Below are positions 61,518 through 64,000 of a stretch of DNA of 64,000 bases, one piece after another. How positions within the stretch are numbered: the stretch's first letter is position 1; each line of letters opens with the position of its first letter. Origin of the DNA: Paraburkholderia lacunae (GTDB taxonomy: Bacteria; Pseudomonadota; Gammaproteobacteria; Burkholderiales; Burkholderiaceae); contig NZ_QHKS01000002.1 of the NCBI RefSeq assembly GCF_003353175.1, positions 1-64,000 of the forward strand, given 5' to 3'. A program made the translations under genes and the position numbers. The notes beneath the pieces are model-generated. The model was not told the origin of the DNA, did not search any database, and was given only the letters and a program-made list of their open reading frames with translations.

Positions 61518-61817
61518 TCAGGTCGGCGAAGATGGTTCGTTCCGTCTGATTGGGACGAATCCGACCTGCAGGCCGAAGAGCTTCGCAACGCTGTTGAGCG
61601 AGTCGACGGTCGGATTTCCGGTCCCGCGCTCGATGTCCTGAATGACCCGGCGGCTAACGCCTCGGTGCGCGGCGAATTCAGCCTGAGTCAGGCCCGTCAT
61701 CTCGCGCATCGCTTTCATGGCCTCAGGAATGGTCATGTCGCCCCGGCCCATCCTTTCGTAGAAAGCACGGCGCAGGGCGTTCTGCTCATCACGGGTAGGT
61801 CGGTTCCGACGGGGCAT
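61518..61817 (-). CDS. HipB-like XRE antitoxin
   Basis: 99 aa. Helix-turn-helix MTGLTQAEFAAHRGVSRRVIQDIERGTGNPTVDSLNSVAKLFGL near residues 40-83, the Cro/CI fold of HipB antitoxins. It starts 1 base after the hipA stop, so the pair is one operon, but with the antitoxin second; the classical order is hipB then hipA. It should bind HipA and repress the operon. Confidence 0.83.
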   Translation of the reverse strand: MPRRNRPTRDEQNALRRAFYERMGRGDMTIPEAMKAMREMTGLTQAEFAAHRGVSRRVIQDIERGTGNPTVDSLNSVAKLFGLQVGFVPIRRNEPSSPT

Positions 61818-61818
61818 G

Positions 61819-63096
61819 CTAGGCCTCTGAGGGTTGAAGGGCTTTCAGTTGTCGGACCTGCGTATCGATGTACTGCGTCACGAACTCGATGATGTCGTGA
61901 TCGACCCCCTGCGCTGCCATGGTGTCGGGCAGGCGTTCGATCTGTACGGCAAACCGGCTCAATTCCCCGGCGAGCATCCGGCGTTCGTGATCGGGTACAG
62001 GCAACGCCGCGAGCACGTCGGCCCAGTCCATCAGCTCAGCCCGGGTATCAAGCTGATACCACCGCAGTGCGCGTGGAATCAACTCGGGATCCAGGTACAT
62101 CGGCGCGAAGTCAAACAGGGGCGTGAGTTGGACTCTGCCTTCGACCAGTTGCACGGCCGTATTGCGTGCGTGATTGTCTGTATTGCGCATCGCCAGATTG
62201 AGCACGTCCCGCTTGATGAATTCGAGCGTTTCGGCTGCTGGATCGCTCACAACCTTGCGGATTCCGGCTACGACCTCGAAGAGGCTCGGTCGCGGGTCAA
62301 AGCCTGCCAGCCCCAGAATGGATGCCACGCTTTCCTGATGGAGGCGTCCGACTTTCCCGTCGCGCGCGATCCGGTCAAAGCGCGGAATCAGCAGTACGTC
62401 GCCGTGGAGGGTTGGCAAATCCGGATGCGTGCGGATATCGAGCGCGGCGGCCACCCGCATGTACGCCGCTTCATTGCGCAGGACCTTTTCATCGGCCGCG
62501 GTACTACCGCGCGGCAGTTTGGCGATCAGGTGCTGCTTGGCATCGGCATCAGGCAGGATGGCATCACCATGGAGTAGGCCCGCGCGGTCCCGGGTTAGCA
62601 GGTATTTCGGCGCCGCGCCTTGAACCCCGGTGGTGCCGGTGCCCAGCATCCCGTGCAGGAAAATTCTTTCCGCGAAATCCGAGCTGCGCACGACGACTTC
62701 GTCGATCGTCAGGCCGGGCAGACCACGCGCGTCCGGGTGCCGCCCGACGTGCGCCTCAAAGTAGTTGACGGCCTCGGCAACGCGGATGCGGCCGATCGGA
62801 TTGAAGGCGCCCGCGCAGATCAGGGGAAAATCCGCGTCAGGGCCATCCTGTAGTTCCAGCTCGCCCAGCAGGAAGCGACGACCGGCCCCCTGCGGGACGA
62901 GGTCATAGAGGAACGCGGGCAGGGTCCGGGGCGCGCGGATCTGCAGATCTACAGGCTCAGCCAGTGACACTGGGGCGTTCGGGTATTCGATGGCGTACTC
63001 GACCAGGTGATTCCACTGGCAAAGACCACCGTTGAGTTCGATCTGCGCGCAGTCGACCCAGCTATCGTCGAGGAATATCTGCAGGGTGCAATCCAT
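61819..63096 (-). CDS. HipA-like serine/threonine kinase toxin
   Basis: 425 aa. N-terminal HipA_N1 domain, then a GAAPKYLLTR region near residue 160, the ATP-binding HLIAKLP lysine near 190, catalytic NLAMRNTDNHARNTAV near 300 (D-x-x-N) and LFDFAPMY near 330 for the metal-binding Asp. E. coli HipA phosphorylates glutamyl-tRNA synthetase and stops growth; the target here is not known. It is upstream of its hipB, the reverse of the usual order, with palindromes before its start. Confidence 0.85.
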   Translation of the reverse strand: MDCTLQIFLDDSWVDCAQIELNGGLCQWNHLVEYAIEYPNAPVSLAEPVDLQIRAPRTLPAFLYDLVPQGAGRRFLLGELELQDGPDADFPLICAGAFNPIGRIRVAEAVNYFEAHVGRHPDARGLPGLTIDEVVVRSSDFAERIFLHGMLGTGTTGVQGAAPKYLLTRDRAGLLHGDAILPDADAKQHLIAKLPRGSTAADEKVLRNEAAYMRVAAALDIRTHPDLPTLHGDVLLIPRFDRIARDGKVGRLHQESVASILGLAGFDPRPSLFEVVAGIRKVVSDPAAETLEFIKRDVLNLAMRNTDNHARNTAVQLVEGRVQLTPLFDFAPMYLDPELIPRALRWYQLDTRAELMDWADVLAALPVPDHERRMLAGELSRFAVQIERLPDTMAAQGVDHDIIEFVTQYIDTQVRQLKALQPSEA

Positions 63097-63450
63097 GAGG
63101 CAACTCCTTATGCCTCATAAATGTAGCATGATAAGGCCGTGAATTGCTTATACGCTTCTTATAAGAGTTTTTTGGCCGAACTAGGAGCTGGATAGTTTGG
63201 TGCGGCACTGGCTTACGCCCATCAATGGGACCTTCTTTCGAACGCAGCTTGAAGCCGAAAGCTTTGTCGGCGATCGCGAGCTGGCTTGCGACGGAACAGA
63301 TCGTCGTCGCTACGGTAGCTGCTCAGTCGCATAACAGTGGTGTCAGTCGCCCCTACTCTGGCTCTCTACGGTTGCGAAAGTGCGTCGACAATTCGGTGAC
63401 ACAAAACAAAAAAGGGTTACAAGCAATCGCTTGTAACCCTTTGAATTCTT
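63097..63450. promoter_or_regulatory. hipA promoter region with palindromes, and empty DNA beyond
   Basis: CCTTAT / ATAAGG (63106-63111, 63131-63136) and CTTATA / TATAAG (63147-63152, 63160-63165) are two inverted repeats sharing a CTTAT core in AT-rich DNA just upstream of hipA, likely HipB sites. From 63,200 to 63,400 nothing was found; an open frame at 63225-63467 runs into the tRNA terminator and is not called. Confidence 0.5.
63405..63442 (-). terminator. Terminator of tRNA-Lys
   Basis: AAAGGGTTACAAGC and GCTTGTAACCCTTT make a 14-bp perfect stem with a 4-base loop; on the minus strand it is followed by TTTTTTGTTTTG. Confidence 0.92.
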
Positions 63451-63526
63451 TGGTGGGGCGTGAGTGACTCGAACACTCGACCTACGGATTAAGAGTCCGC
63501 TGCTCTACCAACTGAGCTAACGCCCC
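63451..63526 (-). tRNA. tRNA-Lys (anticodon CUU)
   Basis: 76 bases ending in an encoded CCA. Acceptor GGGGCGT / ACGCCCC, D-arm GCTCAGTTGGTAGAGC, anticodon loop CTCTTAA giving CTT, T-arm GAGTG-TTCGAGT-CACTC. All stems pair. It reads lysine AAG codons. Confidence 0.97.
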
Positions 63527-63728
63527 CAACAGAAGCGAAATTATGCAGTAACTTTCCGAGATTGCCAAGTCCCTTTAGCAGATTTCTTAAAAAAATCTGC
63601 GCCGGGCGCTCGAACATGTGCCTGGCAGACGCGCTGTCGCTGACAACGCGCTGTGCCCAACGTCCCGGTATCATGTCGCGGACACTAGGCCGCGCGAAGC
63701 GTCGCGCGGCTCTCGACCGGGGACAAAC

Positions 63729-64000
63729 ATGAATGATAAAGAGATTCTCGCGTTGCTCGACCGCGTCCTCGCGCCGTGGGTGCGCACGCTCACGCTCACA
63801 CCGGTCAAGGTCGACGAAGAGAGCGCGACGCTGCGCCTGCCGTTTTCCGGCGAACTGCGCCACTCGGGCGGCGTGATCTGCGGTCAGGTCTTCATGGCAG
63901 CCGCCGATACGGCGATGATCGTCGCGATTGCGGCCGCGCTCGGCGGCTTCAAGCCGATGACCACGGTGTCGCTCAACATCAGCTTCATGCGCGCGGTCCG
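63729..64000 (+). CDS. PaaI-family hotdog thioesterase, partial at the window end
   Basis: First 90 codons, cut by the window end. ATG at 63729. The protein has the hotdog core phrase LRHSGGVICGQVFMAAADTAMIVAIAAALGG and TVSLNISFMRAV, typical of acyl-CoA thioesterases of the PaaI/YbgC class. It would hydrolyse an acyl- or aryl-CoA; the substrate is not known. The 200 bases upstream hold no gene. Confidence 0.82.
   Translation, partial: MNDKEILALLDRVLAPWVRTLTLTPVKVDEESATLRLPFSGELRHSGGVICGQVFMAAADTAMIVAIAAALGGFKPMTTVSLNISFMRAV

Noticed and set aside
63225..63467. 80-codon plus-strand frame before tRNA-Lys
   Set aside because: It reads through the terminator stem into the tRNA 3' end and has no ribosome site.

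Overview
The window is high-GC proteobacterial DNA that looks like the primary chromosome of a Burkholderiales bacterium, most likely Paraburkholderia or Burkholderia. The reasons are the divergent rpmH-rnpA-yidD-yidC-mnmE and dnaA-dnaN-gyrB blocks, a DnaA with a long Ala-rich linker, an L-arabinonate-type dehydratase next to araGH, and a eutBC operon paired with an aldehyde dehydrogenase and a DUF779 protein instead of microcompartment genes. The genus is inferred from gene content; no database was searched.

Layout. 1-4.7 kb: L-arabinose uptake (tail of a probable araF, then araG, araH) and an IlvD/Edd-family sugar-acid dehydratase. 4.8-13.4 kb: housekeeping and accessory singles: an exported small protein, SpeG-type acetyltransferase, HIT hydrolase, a GlxA-type regulator divergent from an SDR, an Lrp regulator divergent from an AceE/MdeB-type 2-oxoacid dehydrogenase, and two small proteins. 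13.6-14.9 kb: a lone integrase beside the 3' end of mnmE, apparently without its catalytic tyrosine. 15-25.9 kb: the replication and RNA core (mnmE, an XRE regulator, yidC, yidD, rnpA, rpmH, dnaA, dnaN, gyrB).

25.9-44.1 kb is an accessory block concerned with conflict. It holds a scarred junction after gyrB (17-bp direct repeats, tRNA-like 3' fragment, SymE toxin remnant), a two-gene cassette of a nuclease-helicase (DUF2075 type) with a MazG-like NTP pyrophosphohydrolase, a type VI secretion vgrG island (VgrG, two secreted candidate immunity proteins, a NPGN-LysM-M15 peptidase effector, PAAR), a complete Wadjet system (jetABCD), and a Fic protein with palindromes over its own start. Next to it, 44.1-44.4 kb has the order expected of a bacterial origin: perfect DnaA boxes, GC-rich spacer, DnaA-trio-like triplets, AT-rich stretch.

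44.4-52.6 kb: an AraC/GyrI regulator, then ethanolamine catabolism: permease eat and ammonia lyase eutBC make acetaldehyde, and a divergently regulated aldehyde dehydrogenase with DUF779 oxidises it to acetate under an AraC-family activator. 52.6-55.5 kb: a Zn/Cd/Pb P-type ATPase divergent from a CadR/PbrR-like MerR regulator with a visible operator. 55.6-61.3 kb: zinc-ribbon protein, DbpA-like helicase, YbdL-like aminotransferase, amino-acid binding protein, AraC regulator and LysE exporter. 61.5-63.1 kb: a hipA-hipB pair in reversed order. The window ends with tRNA-Lys(CUU) and the start of a hotdog thioesterase.
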